From positions 124,001 to 188,000 of the forward strand of contig CAYORT010000003.1 of the NCBI GenBank assembly GCA_964406465.1: DNA of 64,000 nt. Direction: 5' to 3'. Under the pieces are notes generated by a model. The model was not told where the DNA came from. It made no database searches and saw only the letters and a list, made by a program, of their open reading frames with translations. Numbering within the stretch: the first letter of the stretch is position 1; each line of letters starts with the position of its first letter. This document shows positions 24,958-33,246 of the stretch, piece after piece. Source of the DNA: JAHEZL01 sp964406465 (GTDB lineage Bacteria > Bacteroidota > Bacteroidia > Flavobacteriales_C > GCA-002722245). Made by a program: the position numbers and the translations under genes.

Positions 24958-26094
24958 ATGCAATTCAAAAAGGTTATAGCAAATGTGGGCGTTAAACAAC
25001 GCTTGATAGCACAGGTAAACGAAAACCGCGTGAGTCATGCACAGTTGTTTGAAGAACGTGAAGGCAGTGGTGCGCTCGCTTTAGCCATTGCTTATGCACA
25101 ATACATCAACTGTTTGCAGCCCATTGACGACGACAGCTGTGGCACCTGTTCGTCGTGCATCAAATTTGAAAAATTACAGCATCCAGATATTCAACTTATT
25201 TTTCCAACAGCCACCACAAAAGAGGTGAGTAAAAATCCAACCAGTTCTCAATTCTTTAAAGAGTGGACTGGCGCGGTGTTAGCCAATCCGTATTTAAGCT
25301 TACAAAACTGGATTGAACTATTAGAGGTTGAAAATAAACAGGTGAGCATTGCGGTTCTAGACAGCGAAGAAATTTTAAGCAAACTTAGTTTGCGCGCTTA
25401 CGAAGCGAAAAAGAAAATCATCATTTTGTGGTTTCCCGAAAAGATGAATATCGCAACATCAAACAAACTTTTAAAGATTTTAGAAGAACCCGATCCACAC
25501 ACGGTTTTCTTGCTGGTTTGTCAGGATTTAGACGCCCTCCTCCCTACCATACTTTCGCGTGTTCAAATCATTAAAGTACCCAAACCAAGTGCCGATGAAA
25601 TTGCAGCTGGCTTGGTGCACAATTTTAATGTTGATGAAGAGGCAGCTAAGATTTACGCACCTATTTGCGAACACAATATCAATCGTGCTTTAGAGCTTGC
25701 AGCGGGCAATGAAGAGGAAGATTTTTACATTACCAACTTTCAAAATTGGATGCGCTATTGCTATGCCGCAAACGTGATTGATATCAGTCAGTGGGTAGAA
25801 GCAGTATCTTCCATAGGACGCGAAAAACAAAAGAATTTAGCCGAATACGGTTTGCGCTTTTTTAGAGAATGTTTGGTGCACAACTACGGCAGCAATTTAA
25901 ACACCTTGCACGAAAAAGAAGCTACCTTTCTTCAAAAATTTGCTCCCTTCATTCACGGCGGAAATATTATTTTGCTTACCGAAGCATTTGAAGATTTACA
26001 CAACCAAATAACACGCAACGCCAATCCGAAAATCACCTTCATGAATCTGTCACTCAACATTAGTAAAATGTTGAAATTAAAAGCAGAATTTTAA
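24958..26094 (+). CDS. holB: DNA polymerase III delta-prime subunit
   Basis: A 378-residue AAA+ clamp-loader subunit. Seen are 'VGVKQRLIAQVNENRVSHAQLF' at the start, the zinc-binding Cys cluster 'CLQPIDDDSCGTCSSC' near residues 52-67, 'AYEAKKKIIILWFPEKMNIATSNKLLKILEEP' (the Walker B/sensor region typical of this subunit) and 'TILSRVQII' in place of the SRC motif. The P-loop position reads 'EGSGALAL', lacking the Lys-Ser/Thr needed to bind ATP, as expected for the structural delta-prime subunit. It helps load the sliding clamp during replication. Confidence 0.92.
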   Translation: MQFKKVIANVGVKQRLIAQVNENRVSHAQLFEEREGSGALALAIAYAQYINCLQPIDDDSCGTCSSCIKFEKLQHPDIQLIFPTATTKEVSKNPTSSQFFKEWTGAVLANPYLSLQNWIELLEVENKQVSIAVLDSEEILSKLSLRAYEAKKKIIILWFPEKMNIATSNKLLKILEEPDPHTVFLLVCQDLDALLPTILSRVQIIKVPKPSADEIAAGLVHNFNVDEEAAKIYAPICEHNINRALELAAGNEEEDFYITNFQNWMRYCYAANVIDISQWVEAVSSIGREKQKNLAEYGLRFFRECLVHNYGSNLNTLHEKEATFLQKFAPFIHGGNIILLTEAFEDLHNQITRNANPKITFMNLSLNISKMLKLKAEF

Positions 26095-26125
26095 GCCTTT
26101 CATCTCTAAAACAAAAGTTTCTTGC

Positions 26126-26133
26126 TATGTTTG
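26126..26133 (+). promoter_or_regulatory. Promoter -7 element of the first MORN gene
   Basis: TATGTTTG is an exact TAnnTTTG, 34 bases before the ATG at 26168. No TTTG is found at the -33 distance. Confidence 0.4.
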
Positions 26134-26167
26134 AACTCTCAAGGATGTATCACTAATTTTTTGCACT

Positions 26168-29100
26168 ATGCGCTACCTACTTTTAACCTTAATGTCATTG
26201 CTATTTTTAGGCACTATGGCTCAGGACTTAACAGCCGACACCATGACATACAAAGGCAAACTATATTATGTTTATCCTTATCAATTCGAGTGGGAAAAAA
26301 CATACAGAGGGCGCTACCATCAAGAAAATACCGAAATACCTCCCATCTTCGACTCCTTACCCACCGGCGACTATTTGATGCTTCACGCATTTAAACCAAC
26401 ATTTAGAAACAGATGGAAAAATAAACATGGCAAATTAAAGCCTATCGTAGGTGCCGAATTTAGAATAGAACAAGGAAAGTTAAATGGTAAAGCAACTTAC
26501 TACTATTACGATGGCCAAAAACGAAAAGAAGGTAGTTTTTACAACGGACTGAAAGACGGCGAATGGATTTTTATCAAAACTTATTACGATTACAGTAAGA
26601 AAAAAAGTGTGCCTTATTTGGCTGCAATATATACCTACAACAAAGGTGTTGAAGAAGGACTGCAAAAAGAATTGAATGAAAACGAAAAACCAACAGAAGA
26701 ATACATCAAAAAAGGTGACGGCTTCATTGATTACTACAAAGTTTACTATCCAAACGGACAAATACATCTTGAATTACATGCCGATTCGGTGACACAACTG
26801 AATAAAAATAGCTTGTGGCCATTAAACTTTGCCGGACAACTACTATACGATACAGCGGTGCACAAAATTGACTTCGAAAAAATGACCAAAGAGCAGTACA
26901 AAAAATACATGAAAAAGCATCGCTACACTTTTTCTTTTAGCTATACCGATTTTGAAAATGACTACTACCTGAGCGACTACTATCAGGGATATTTAGTGCC
27001 AACAGGAATTCCATTTGTAGTGTACCACGAAAATGGAGAGGTGATGGCAAGATTTTCTGACTTTAACCCTAGCGACAGATTCGCTTTAAACTTTGATACT
27101 ATTTACAATCCACTTGGCCGACCAGCAGTAATCAAAGTACCACTTACCGATTCGGTAGATCACCCAAGATTTCGTTTAGATTATTATCAAGCAGATAGAG
27201 TTTTAAAAAGACAAACCTACTACGTTCTCGATTCTACTTTTGAGTACAAAGAATATAGAAGAGACAAATTGATTGGAGATAAAATGCAAACCAAAAGCGC
27301 TAATTACTCCTATTTCTATAGTAATGACTGGAGTGGAAAACGATTGGATTCTCTGTATCTTATCTCTATTTCCAACAAGTACGATCAAATAGACTCCACT
27401 TACATGTCGCCTAAAATTCCCGACAAACTTTTCGCCAATTCTTTAGACAGTAATTCGGGACACCGCAGATACTTCACCATATTGAAACACGATAGTGCAA
27501 TGAGCAAATACAAAATTACTGTAGATCTTGGAAGAGTTTCTGTAGATGGTTTCTACCATTGTGATAGCGCGCGTTACCCTCTTGAAGTGCTCACCATCAA
27601 AGATGTTTTATCTCGTCTTACAGGATACGAGAACAACTACCATTACTCAGATGAAGAAGAAGAATCTTACAGTAAAATTCGTCAGCGCGAATACTTAGAT
27701 TCAGTGCATATCTATCTCGATAAAAAGCCATATACAGGTACAATCATCGTAGCACAAAATAAGTTGAAAGAGCCTATCACCATTAACGAAAACGAAATCA
27801 TCTGCAACTATAACCGCAATCTTTCTTTTGTTTCTACAAGCAGCTACACGCCTAAATTTAAACTCACGGTAAAAGTGAAAAACGGACAAATTTTATCGAT
27901 CAACGACAAAGGGAAAAAATTTGAATCGAACTACACTTTTAAAAATAACATGCCTCACGGAAAATCAACAGGATACCATAAAAGAAGAGGCAAAGAAAGA
28001 TTAGCCTTCGAAATAAATACCAACGAAGGATACTACCACGGAGACGCAAAACTTTTTGCCTATCGCAAAAAGAAAATGCAGAAAGATGATAAGAAATATT
28101 TCTTAATACAATATCAACGTTATAGCAACGGACTCTTAGTAGATACCCATGCGGTGTACTACCCAAATGGAACCTATGAATACGTGGGCGTGTGCAATAA
28201 AAAAGGCGAATATCACGGTGATTTTGTAAATTATTATCGCGATGGAGGCATCTCTTTTTACCGCCATTTCAAAAATGATTTACTAGACAGCGTACTTTTC
28301 GAAATTAATGAACTTGGCGACACGGTTCAGAAAGGCTTTTATGTTAAAGGAAAAGAAGAAGGACAGCAATTTAAAGAACTATACGACTACCAAAACGGAG
28401 TTTACGTTTATCGCTTGTGGTCGAATTATCACCAAGGAAGGTTGCAGGGCGACTTAAAATTATTCGATAGCTACAATACTTTGCGTTTAGAGCTAAAAAT
28501 TGATAGCGGATATTCAAACAACGGCGAATATTCTTACCTCAACATAGAAACTATTCTTAACGATTGGTCGAGCGACCTTGCCTTCACTGGAGAAGTAAAT
28601 GTTTATCATCCCAACGGAAAAAAATACTTGAACGGAAAAACCAAAGTAACCATCGACACCTTAGACCAAGGAAATTTTAGCTACGGAATGCAAAAAGTTG
28701 GAACATGGACTTACAACAACACCGTTGAAAGAAAAATTGCTGAGTTAGAATTTGTAAAAGAAGCGCAATTAGTTTTTGGCGCCGACACACTTACTGGTAT
28801 TGCAAACTACAAAGCATTTTATCCCGACGGAAGCACAAAATACATTGGTATTTTGCAATACGAAGACACTCGTTTGAATTGTGCCACTGATATTCAAGAA
28901 TCAGATTTTGTTGCTTCATACAACATCTACATCAATAAAGAAGGTGATACCTTGGTACAAAATGGAACCGGTAAATTACAACTCTACAACATTGACGATA
29001 ATGTAAATGCCGAAGGACAAATCATCAATGGAAAGAAAAACGGCTGGTGGAAATACTACAATGACGAAGGAAAATTAATTGAAGTAGGACAATATGTAAA

Positions 29101-29296
29101 CGGCGAGAAACATGGTCGCTGGTTAAGTGGAGATTTAACAGGTATCAACTACTTAGATCCGCAATGTTTCCAAAGCGAACAAGAAAAAGAAAAACAACAA
29201 GAAAGAGAAAAGTTTAAAATTTCCATTCACGAAGAAATTTACGAAGATGGTGAGAGAGTGAGCGAGCAAGTGTACGAATTCACTAGAACTAAATAA
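26168..29296 (+). CDS. Giant MORN-repeat exported protein (paralog 1)
   Basis: A 1042-residue protein with signal peptide 'MRYLLLTLMSLLFLGTMA'. After a short N-terminal domain ('YKGKLYYVYPYQFEW...IPPIFDSLPTGDYLML') it carries many MORN-variant repeats of the YwqK type ('GSFYNGLKDGEWIFIKTYYD', 'VYYPNGTYEYVGVCNKKGEY', 'KKNGWWKYYNDEGKLIEVGQ'). The C-terminus has a distinctive block 'NGEKHGRWLSGDLTGINYLD..CF', shared with the proteins at 48372 and 51835. There is no T9SS sorting domain or lipobox, so periplasmic. MORN repeats can bind lipids or proteins; the actual role is unknown. A strong terminator follows. Confidence 0.8.
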   Translation: MRYLLLTLMSLLFLGTMAQDLTADTMTYKGKLYYVYPYQFEWEKTYRGRYHQENTEIPPIFDSLPTGDYLMLHAFKPTFRNRWKNKHGKLKPIVGAEFRIEQGKLNGKATYYYYDGQKRKEGSFYNGLKDGEWIFIKTYYDYSKKKSVPYLAAIYTYNKGVEEGLQKELNENEKPTEEYIKKGDGFIDYYKVYYPNGQIHLELHADSVTQLNKNSLWPLNFAGQLLYDTAVHKIDFEKMTKEQYKKYMKKHRYTFSFSYTDFENDYYLSDYYQGYLVPTGIPFVVYHENGEVMARFSDFNPSDRFALNFDTIYNPLGRPAVIKVPLTDSVDHPRFRLDYYQADRVLKRQTYYVLDSTFEYKEYRRDKLIGDKMQTKSANYSYFYSNDWSGKRLDSLYLISISNKYDQIDSTYMSPKIPDKLFANSLDSNSGHRRYFTILKHDSAMSKYKITVDLGRVSVDGFYHCDSARYPLEVLTIKDVLSRLTGYENNYHYSDEEEESYSKIRQREYLDSVHIYLDKKPYTGTIIVAQNKLKEPITINENEIICNYNRNLSFVSTSSYTPKFKLTVKVKNGQILSINDKGKKFESNYTFKNNMPHGKSTGYHKRRGKERLAFEINTNEGYYHGDAKLFAYRKKKMQKDDKKYFLIQYQRYSNGLLVDTHAVYYPNGTYEYVGVCNKKGEYHGDFVNYYRDGGISFYRHFKNDLLDSVLFEINELGDTVQKGFYVKGKEEGQQFKELYDYQNGVYVYRLWSNYHQGRLQGDLKLFDSYNTLRLELKIDSGYSNNGEYSYLNIETILNDWSSDLAFTGEVNVYHPNGKKYLNGKTKVTIDTLDQGNFSYGMQKVGTWTYNNTVERKIAELEFVKEAQLVFGADTLTGIANYKAFYPDGSTKYIGILQYEDTRLNCATDIQESDFVASYNIYINKEGDTLVQNGTGKLQLYNIDDNVNAEGQIINGKKNGWWKYYNDEGKLIEVGQYVNGEKHGRWLSGDLTGINYLDPQCFQSEQEKEKQQEREKFKISIHEEIYEDGERVSEQVYEFTRTK

Positions 29297-29303
29297 CTTA
29301 CAC

Positions 29304-29338
29304 AGAGCGCTGCAAACATTTAGCAGCGCTCTTTTTTT
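29304..29338 (+). terminator. Rho-independent terminator
   Basis: AGAGCGCTGC (29304-29313) pairs with GCAGCGCTCT (29323-29332) and is followed by a T-run to 29338. It ends the MORN-protein transcript, separating it from ferritin. Confidence 0.9.
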
Positions 29339-29379
29339 GCCTATTAACAGCGGGCTTTTAACAATTTTCCCGGCGTAAT

Positions 29380-29412
29380 TTTGTGAAAAACGACATAAAT
29401 TCGGTATGTTTG
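29380..29412 (+). promoter_or_regulatory. Ferritin promoter
   Basis: TTTG (29380-29383), 21 bases, then TATGTTTG (29405-29412), an exact -7 element; the ferritin ATG follows 33 bases later. Confidence 0.55.
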
Positions 29413-29444
29413 GTAAAATCTAGCAACCAATCTTAGGGGTAAAT

Positions 29445-29966
29445 ATGTTAAGCAAAAAAGTACAAGATACACTCAACAAGCAAATTCAATTAGAAGCTGA
29501 TTCTTCTAACCTTTATTTGGCCATGGCATCATGGGCAGAAAACCAAGGTTTAAGCGGAACAGCCGAATTCTTATATCGCCACAGCGATGAAGAGAGAATG
29601 CACATGTTGAAACTGGTGAGATATGTAAACGAAAGAGGCGGACAAGCTAAAATACCTGCTATCAAACAACCCATTTCAAACTTCACCTCTTTAACCGCTT
29701 TGTTTCAAGGCTTGTTTAAACATGAAGTTTTGGTTTCTGAAGAAATAAACAACGTGGTAGACATTTGCTTGAAAGAGAAAGATTTTACTACACACAACTT
29801 TATGCAATGGTACGTAGCAGAGCAAATTGAAGAAGAAGCAACAGCGCGTAAAGTGATGGACAAGATTAACTTAATTGGTAACGATAAAGGAGGATTGTAT
29901 CTTTTCGATAGAGACTTAGAAAGCCTTACAGGCGAATCGGTATCTGCCGGACCAAAAGCGCAATAA
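29445..29966 (+). CDS. ftnA: Ferritin (bacterial non-haem, FtnA type)
   Basis: A 173-residue four-helix iron-storage protein. The ferroxidase ligands fall at the same residue numbers as in E. coli FtnA: Glu17, Glu50, His53, Glu94, Gln127 and Glu130 ('LEADSSNLY', 'DEERMHM', 'KHEVLVSEE', 'EQIEEE'). It oxidises Fe(II) and stores the mineral inside a 24-mer in the cytoplasm. It has a good promoter and is followed after 33 bases by the repeat lipoprotein gene at 30000, which may be co-transcribed. No Fur-like box was recognised. Confidence 0.95.
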   Translation: MLSKKVQDTLNKQIQLEADSSNLYLAMASWAENQGLSGTAEFLYRHSDEERMHMLKLVRYVNERGGQAKIPAIKQPISNFTSLTALFQGLFKHEVLVSEEINNVVDICLKEKDFTTHNFMQWYVAEQIEEEATARKVMDKINLIGNDKGGLYLFDRDLESLTGESVSAGPKAQ

Positions 29967-29999
29967 TTTTTTAATTTACTACACCTAGACCTTAATTTT

Positions 30000-30350
30000 T
30001 TGAATCGTATAGTATTATATCTATTGTTGGTTTTTGCTGCTTCTCTAACGAGTTGTAGTGAAAAATATTACGACGATTCTGTGCGTACACCTCGCGGTGG
30101 CGGCGACTATAGAGACAGCTACAGCTCTTACGGATACAACAAAAAGAAACAAAAGTATTTAGATAGCTATTCTTCTAAACGCGTAAGAAAAAATCAAAAA
30201 TACCACGATTCTTACTCTACAAAATCTAAAAACAGAGGAAGAAAAGCCTACAAAGACTCTTATTCTACCAAAGGGGGAGGAAAGAGAAAGATCAAATTTT
30301 ACGACAGCTTCTCAACGAAAAAAAAAAAGAAATCAGCCCTATTCAGGTAG
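30000..30350 (+). CDS. Lys-rich 'DSYS'-repeat lipoprotein, N-terminal part (frameshifted)
   Basis: Starts at TTG 30000, 33 bases after ferritin, with lipoprotein signal 'LYLLLVFAASLTSC|SE'. The mature chain is a string of short repeats of the form basic-'DSYS(T/S)K'-basic ('YRDSYSSYGY', 'YLDSYSSKR', 'YHDSYSTKS', 'YKDSYSTKG', 'FYDSFSTKK'). The frame ends in a stop at 30350 just after a run of eleven A (30318-30328); the same repeat type continues at once in the next frame, so this is half of one gene. The high Lys/Arg content suggests contact with a polyanion. I know no family. Confidence 0.7.
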   Translation: MNRIVLYLLLVFAASLTSCSEKYYDDSVRTPRGGGDYRDSYSSYGYNKKKQKYLDSYSSKRVRKNQKYHDSYSTKSKNRGRKAYKDSYSTKGGGKRKIKFYDSFSTKKKKKSALFR

Positions 30351-30789
30351 CGACTCATACAGCGTAAAATCATACAAGAAAAGAGAAGAGCGTCACTTTG
30401 GAGATTCCTACTCCACCCATTACAAGAAATCACGAAAAGTAAGAAATCCCGATGCCAACGATAATTACCGCGGCAAAATTAGCAATCGCAAATACAAGCG
30501 CTTTGCAAAACATTATTCCAAAAATGAATCGCGCAAAAATCGTCATGCCAAAGGCATGAAAGACAGCTATGCCGTAAAGTCGAGAAAACGCGGTCCGATG
30601 AAATTTAACGATTCCTACTCCTCACATCGAGTAAGACCTAAAGGCTACGACAGCAAGAAACAAAAATACCGTGATAAAAGATGGTACGACCATCTTGTGT
30701 TTTGGAACAAACGAAAAACGAAGATGAAAGAGCCCAAACAAAAACGACGAAAAAAACCACAAATGGGATTGTTTGGTCCGGGGAAATAA
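30319..30789 (+). pseudogene. 'DSYS'-repeat lipoprotein, C-terminal part in +1 frame
   Basis: Read in the +1 frame from the A11 tract, the chain continues 'KKKRNQPYSGSDSYSVKSYK', 'HFGDSYSTHYKK', 'MKDSYAVKSRK', 'KFNDSYSSHR' and ends in a very basic tail 'KQKRRKKPQMGLFGPGK'. Losing one A (or gaining two) in the tract would give a single lipoprotein of roughly 260 residues with nine DSYS-type repeats. The first ATG in this frame is at 30556, so without a frame change only a signal-less fragment could be made. Sequencing error, phase variation or slippage are all possible. Confidence 0.65.
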
Positions 30790-30798
30790 TAAGAAATT

Positions 30799-31035
30799 CT
30801 ACCTCAACAAACTCTCAATCTCTTCGGCCAACTTATAATCTTTCTCTGTGATCTTTTCTTCGCTGTGTGTGCTTAAATTAATAATCACCATATTGTACGA
30901 ATTCGACCAGTCGGGATGATGATTGGCTTTCTCAGAAATCATTGCTACCTCGGTCATAAAAGCAAAAGCCTCAATAAAATTCTTGAATTTAAAGGTAGCT
31001 TCTAAGGTGTTATTCTTCTCTTTGAAATAGTTCAT
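30799..31035 (-). CDS. Pterin-4a-carbinolamine dehydratase-like protein
   Basis: A 78-residue protein of the DCoH/PhhB family (EC 4.2.1.96). The core 'FKNFIEAFAFMTEVAMISEKANHHPDWSNSYNMVIINLSTHSEEKITEKDYKLAEEI' has the double-His-Pro signature and the TH...T..D pattern of the active site. It lacks the usual 15-20 N-terminal residues seen in longer members, a short form I recall in Bacteroidota. It recycles the 4a-hydroxypterin made by aromatic amino-acid hydroxylases, or serves a related pterin. No hydroxylase is nearby. Confidence 0.88.
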   Translation of the reverse strand: MNYFKEKNNTLEATFKFKNFIEAFAFMTEVAMISEKANHHPDWSNSYNMVIINLSTHSEEKITEKDYKLAEEIESLLR

Positions 31036-31065
31036 ACAAATTTCATTTTCGATTAAGGTAATAAA

Positions 31066-31443
31066 TTATCCTTCATTAAGCCACTTTAGCGCTGCTGCAG
31101 CGGTAGAAAAAACTTTTATGTTGAATGCCTCCGACTTATTCGCCGTGTCGGCATAAATCATAGAAAGTGCAGTTTCTCTTGGTGTGCTGGCTATCATCGC
31201 GCCTTTTATCTTGGTGAGATGTGAGCTGTTTTGCGCTACCAAAGTCCATACTTCTCTTATCTCTTCGCCCGTAAGCTCTGTGCTTGCGTCTTCAAATATG
31301 TTCATCACCTTAATAGATGTTGTATTATGCCCTGCGGCAAATCTAATCTCAATCATCTTGTTAATGAGAACTTCCTTGGTAATTACTCCACGCACAATAG
31401 ACCAGATAATACCAGTCTCCTTGTCAACAGTTGTTTGAATCAT
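31066..31443 (-). CDS. Small alpha/beta protein, STAS-like, unknown function
   Basis: A 125-residue cytoplasmic protein. Strand-helix alternation, 'KGAMIASTPRETALSMIYAD' and the end 'VFSTAAAALKWLNEG' resemble small STAS/SpoIIAA-like proteins in Bacteroidota that are annotated only as hypothetical. There is no conserved phospho-acceptor I can point to. It precedes the dehydratase gene on the same strand by 30 bases, so the two may share a transcript, and it is divergent from the DUF1801 gene at 31522. Confidence 0.6.
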   Translation of the reverse strand: MIQTTVDKETGIIWSIVRGVITKEVLINKMIEIRFAAGHNTTSIKVMNIFEDASTELTGEEIREVWTLVAQNSSHLTKIKGAMIASTPRETALSMIYADTANKSEAFNIKVFSTAAAALKWLNEG

Positions 31444-31521
31444 TTCTAGGTTTAAAGCAAGTTGAAATTATATAATTTATGCAATTTTGCAAAAGCTAAA
31501 TTTTAGATTTATCAAAGCAAA

Positions 31522-31887
31522 ATGAAAAACGTAGAGCAATACATTGCCACTTTTCCCGAAGCAACACAATTGATGTTGCAAGAGCTACGAGCCTGCATCA
31601 AGAAAAATGCGCCTGATGCTGAGGAAGTTATAAGTTATCAAATGCCTGCGTACAAGCTACACGGCATGCTGGTATATTTCGCAGGATATAAAAATCATAT
31701 CGGATTCTATCCCGGCGCTAGTCCGATAATTTCTTTTCAAAAAGAGCTTCAATCGCACAAAAACGCAAAAGGATCGGTTCAATTTCCCCTCGACAAAAAA
31801 CTTCCACTCACCTTAATCGCTAGAATGGTTAAGTTTAAATTGAAAGAAAATATGGAAAAACATAAATCGAAAAAATTGAAAAAATAA
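31522..31887 (+). CDS. DUF1801 / YdhG-like protein
   Basis: A 121-residue protein opening 'VEQYIATFPEATQLMLQELRACIKKNAPDAEEVISYQMPAYKL', followed by 'FAGYKNHIGFYPGASPI' and a basic end 'MEKHKSKKLKK'. This is the classic DUF1801 pattern of the YdhG group, which has been proposed to act as an iron chaperone in Bacillus; that role is not shown by this sequence. It is cytoplasmic. Ferritin lies about 1.5 kb upstream, a loose contextual link only. Confidence 0.85.
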   Translation: MKNVEQYIATFPEATQLMLQELRACIKKNAPDAEEVISYQMPAYKLHGMLVYFAGYKNHIGFYPGASPIISFQKELQSHKNAKGSVQFPLDKKLPLTLIARMVKFKLKENMEKHKSKKLKK

Positions 31888-31933
31888 TTTGCTTTAAAAT
31901 CAGTACTTTTCCAAAAATTTTAATCATTCTACC

Positions 31934-32284
31934 ATGTCAGAATTTCCTCCTTGTCCGAAATGCAAATCTCCCTACACTTATGAATCAGGCTTACTTTTGG
32001 CTTGTCCCGAATGCGGACACGAATGGAGCGCTGAAGTAGCGAAAGAAGAAGAAACAGTAGCCAACGACACCATAGTGGTGAAAGATAGCAATGGCGCTAT
32101 TTTGCAAGATGGAGACAGTGTTGTGGTGATTAAGGATTTGCCTGTAAAAGGTTATTCAAAAAGCATTAAAGCCGGCACCAAAGTGAAAAATATTCGCTTG
32201 GTAGAGGGAGATCACAATATCGATTGCAAGGTAGACGGATTTGGTTCAATGGCGCTTAAATCAATCTTTGTGAAAAAGGCTTGA
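31934..32284 (+). CDS. yjdM: YjdM (PhnA) family zinc-ribbon protein
   Basis: A 116-residue protein. The N-terminal zinc ribbon has two CxxC pairs ('CPKCKSPYTYESGLLLACPECGHEW'), and the C-terminal domain 'VKDSNGAILQDGDSVVVIKDLPVKGYSK...KAGTKVKNIRLVEGDHNIDCKV' is characteristic of YjdM, long annotated as PhnA, 'alkylphosphonate utilisation protein'. A real role in phosphonate use is doubtful and no phn gene is adjacent. Its stop overlaps the next start by one base (TGATG), so it is coupled to the DUF1801 gene downstream. Confidence 0.92.
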   Translation: MSEFPPCPKCKSPYTYESGLLLACPECGHEWSAEVAKEEETVANDTIVVKDSNGAILQDGDSVVVIKDLPVKGYSKSIKAGTKVKNIRLVEGDHNIDCKVDGFGSMALKSIFVKKA

Positions 32285-32673
32285 TGAAAGAAGAAATTAA
32301 GAAATACAACAGCGCACAATCGCCCGAAGACCAACTTATTTGCAACACTTTGTACGAGGTAATAAGCAAGGCTTTGCCGCGTGCCGAAAATAAAATATGG
32401 CATGCTCATCCTGTGTGGTTCTTAGAGGGCAATCCGGTAGTTGGCTACAGTAAATTGAAAGGCTGTGTGCGTTTGCTGTTTTGGAGCGGACAATCCTTTG
32501 AGGAGAAAGATTTAAAAAATGAAGGAAGCTTCAAAGCCGCAGAAGCAAGATATGTTTCGGTGAAAGAAATCAATAAAGCCGACTTAAAACGATGGCTTAA
32601 AAAGTGCGAAGAAATTCAGTGGGATTATAAAAACATCGTGAAGAGAAGAGGTGTTTTAGAAAGATTAAAATAA
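32284..32673 (+). CDS. DUF1801 domain protein
   Basis: The ATG at 32284 overlaps the yjdM stop (TGATG), so translation is coupled. The 129-residue product has the DUF1801 features 'LYEVISKALPRAENKIWHAHPVWFLEGNPVVGYSKLKGCVRLLFWSGQSF'. It is a distant relative of the gene at 31522, with both in the same small cluster. It is cytoplasmic. No catalytic residues are known for the family. Confidence 0.85.
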   Translation: MKEEIKKYNSAQSPEDQLICNTLYEVISKALPRAENKIWHAHPVWFLEGNPVVGYSKLKGCVRLLFWSGQSFEEKDLKNEGSFKAAEARYVSVKEINKADLKRWLKKCEEIQWDYKNIVKRRGVLERLK

Positions 32674-32678
32674 GCGAA

Positions 32679-33068
32679 ATGTCTGATTTCACCAATGAAT
32701 ACAACTACGTTCCAGGCACCTGTAATATCGGTCCGAAAGAACTTAAAATACGAAAAAAAGCCACCATCGCTGCAGCTTTGTTTTGTGTGCTTAGCATAGC
32801 GCTTTTGCTGCTATTTAACGCCCCAACTTCATGGCGATTGGCACTTTTTATTCCTGCCTCTGCGCTAGGCGTTACCTTTCAACAATGGTATTTCAAATTT
32901 TGCATTGCCTTTGGCATGCAAGGTTTATTCAACTTTGGGGAAGTAGGAAAATCGATTGCGGTTGAGCAAAAAGCCGATTACACCAAAGACCGCATCAAAG
33001 TGGCTAAAATCATGCTTGTTGGTTTGCTCTTTGGTGCTATCGTTACGCTACTTTTTTATTACGTGTAG
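32679..33068 (+). CDS. Small membrane protein, unknown function
   Basis: A 129-residue protein with about three membrane helices ('ATIAAALFCVLSIALLLLF', 'WRLALFIPASALGVTFQQWY', 'IMLVGLLFGAIVTLLFYYV'). The N-terminal 'NYVPGTCNIGPKELKIRKK' is a striking Cys-containing motif I believe is conserved in a hypothetical family, but I cannot name it. It starts five bases after the DUF1801 stop, completing a yjdM-DUF1801-membrane protein operon. Confidence 0.7.
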   Translation: MSDFTNEYNYVPGTCNIGPKELKIRKKATIAAALFCVLSIALLLLFNAPTSWRLALFIPASALGVTFQQWYFKFCIAFGMQGLFNFGEVGKSIAVEQKADYTKDRIKVAKIMLVGLLFGAIVTLLFYYV

Positions 33069-33246
33069 GGTAGTCAAAAAGTAAATTTCTCTTTTTTTAA
33101 ATGCTATTAAACAGCCGCCAGCAAAGCTTTACAGCAAATTGAAGAATATTTTCTGCTGAGAGTAAAATTATAATTTGCCAATTATTTGAATTGAACGCTT
33201 GGCATCAGCAACTTAACATTGTAGCCACAACATCTACTATTTAAGT

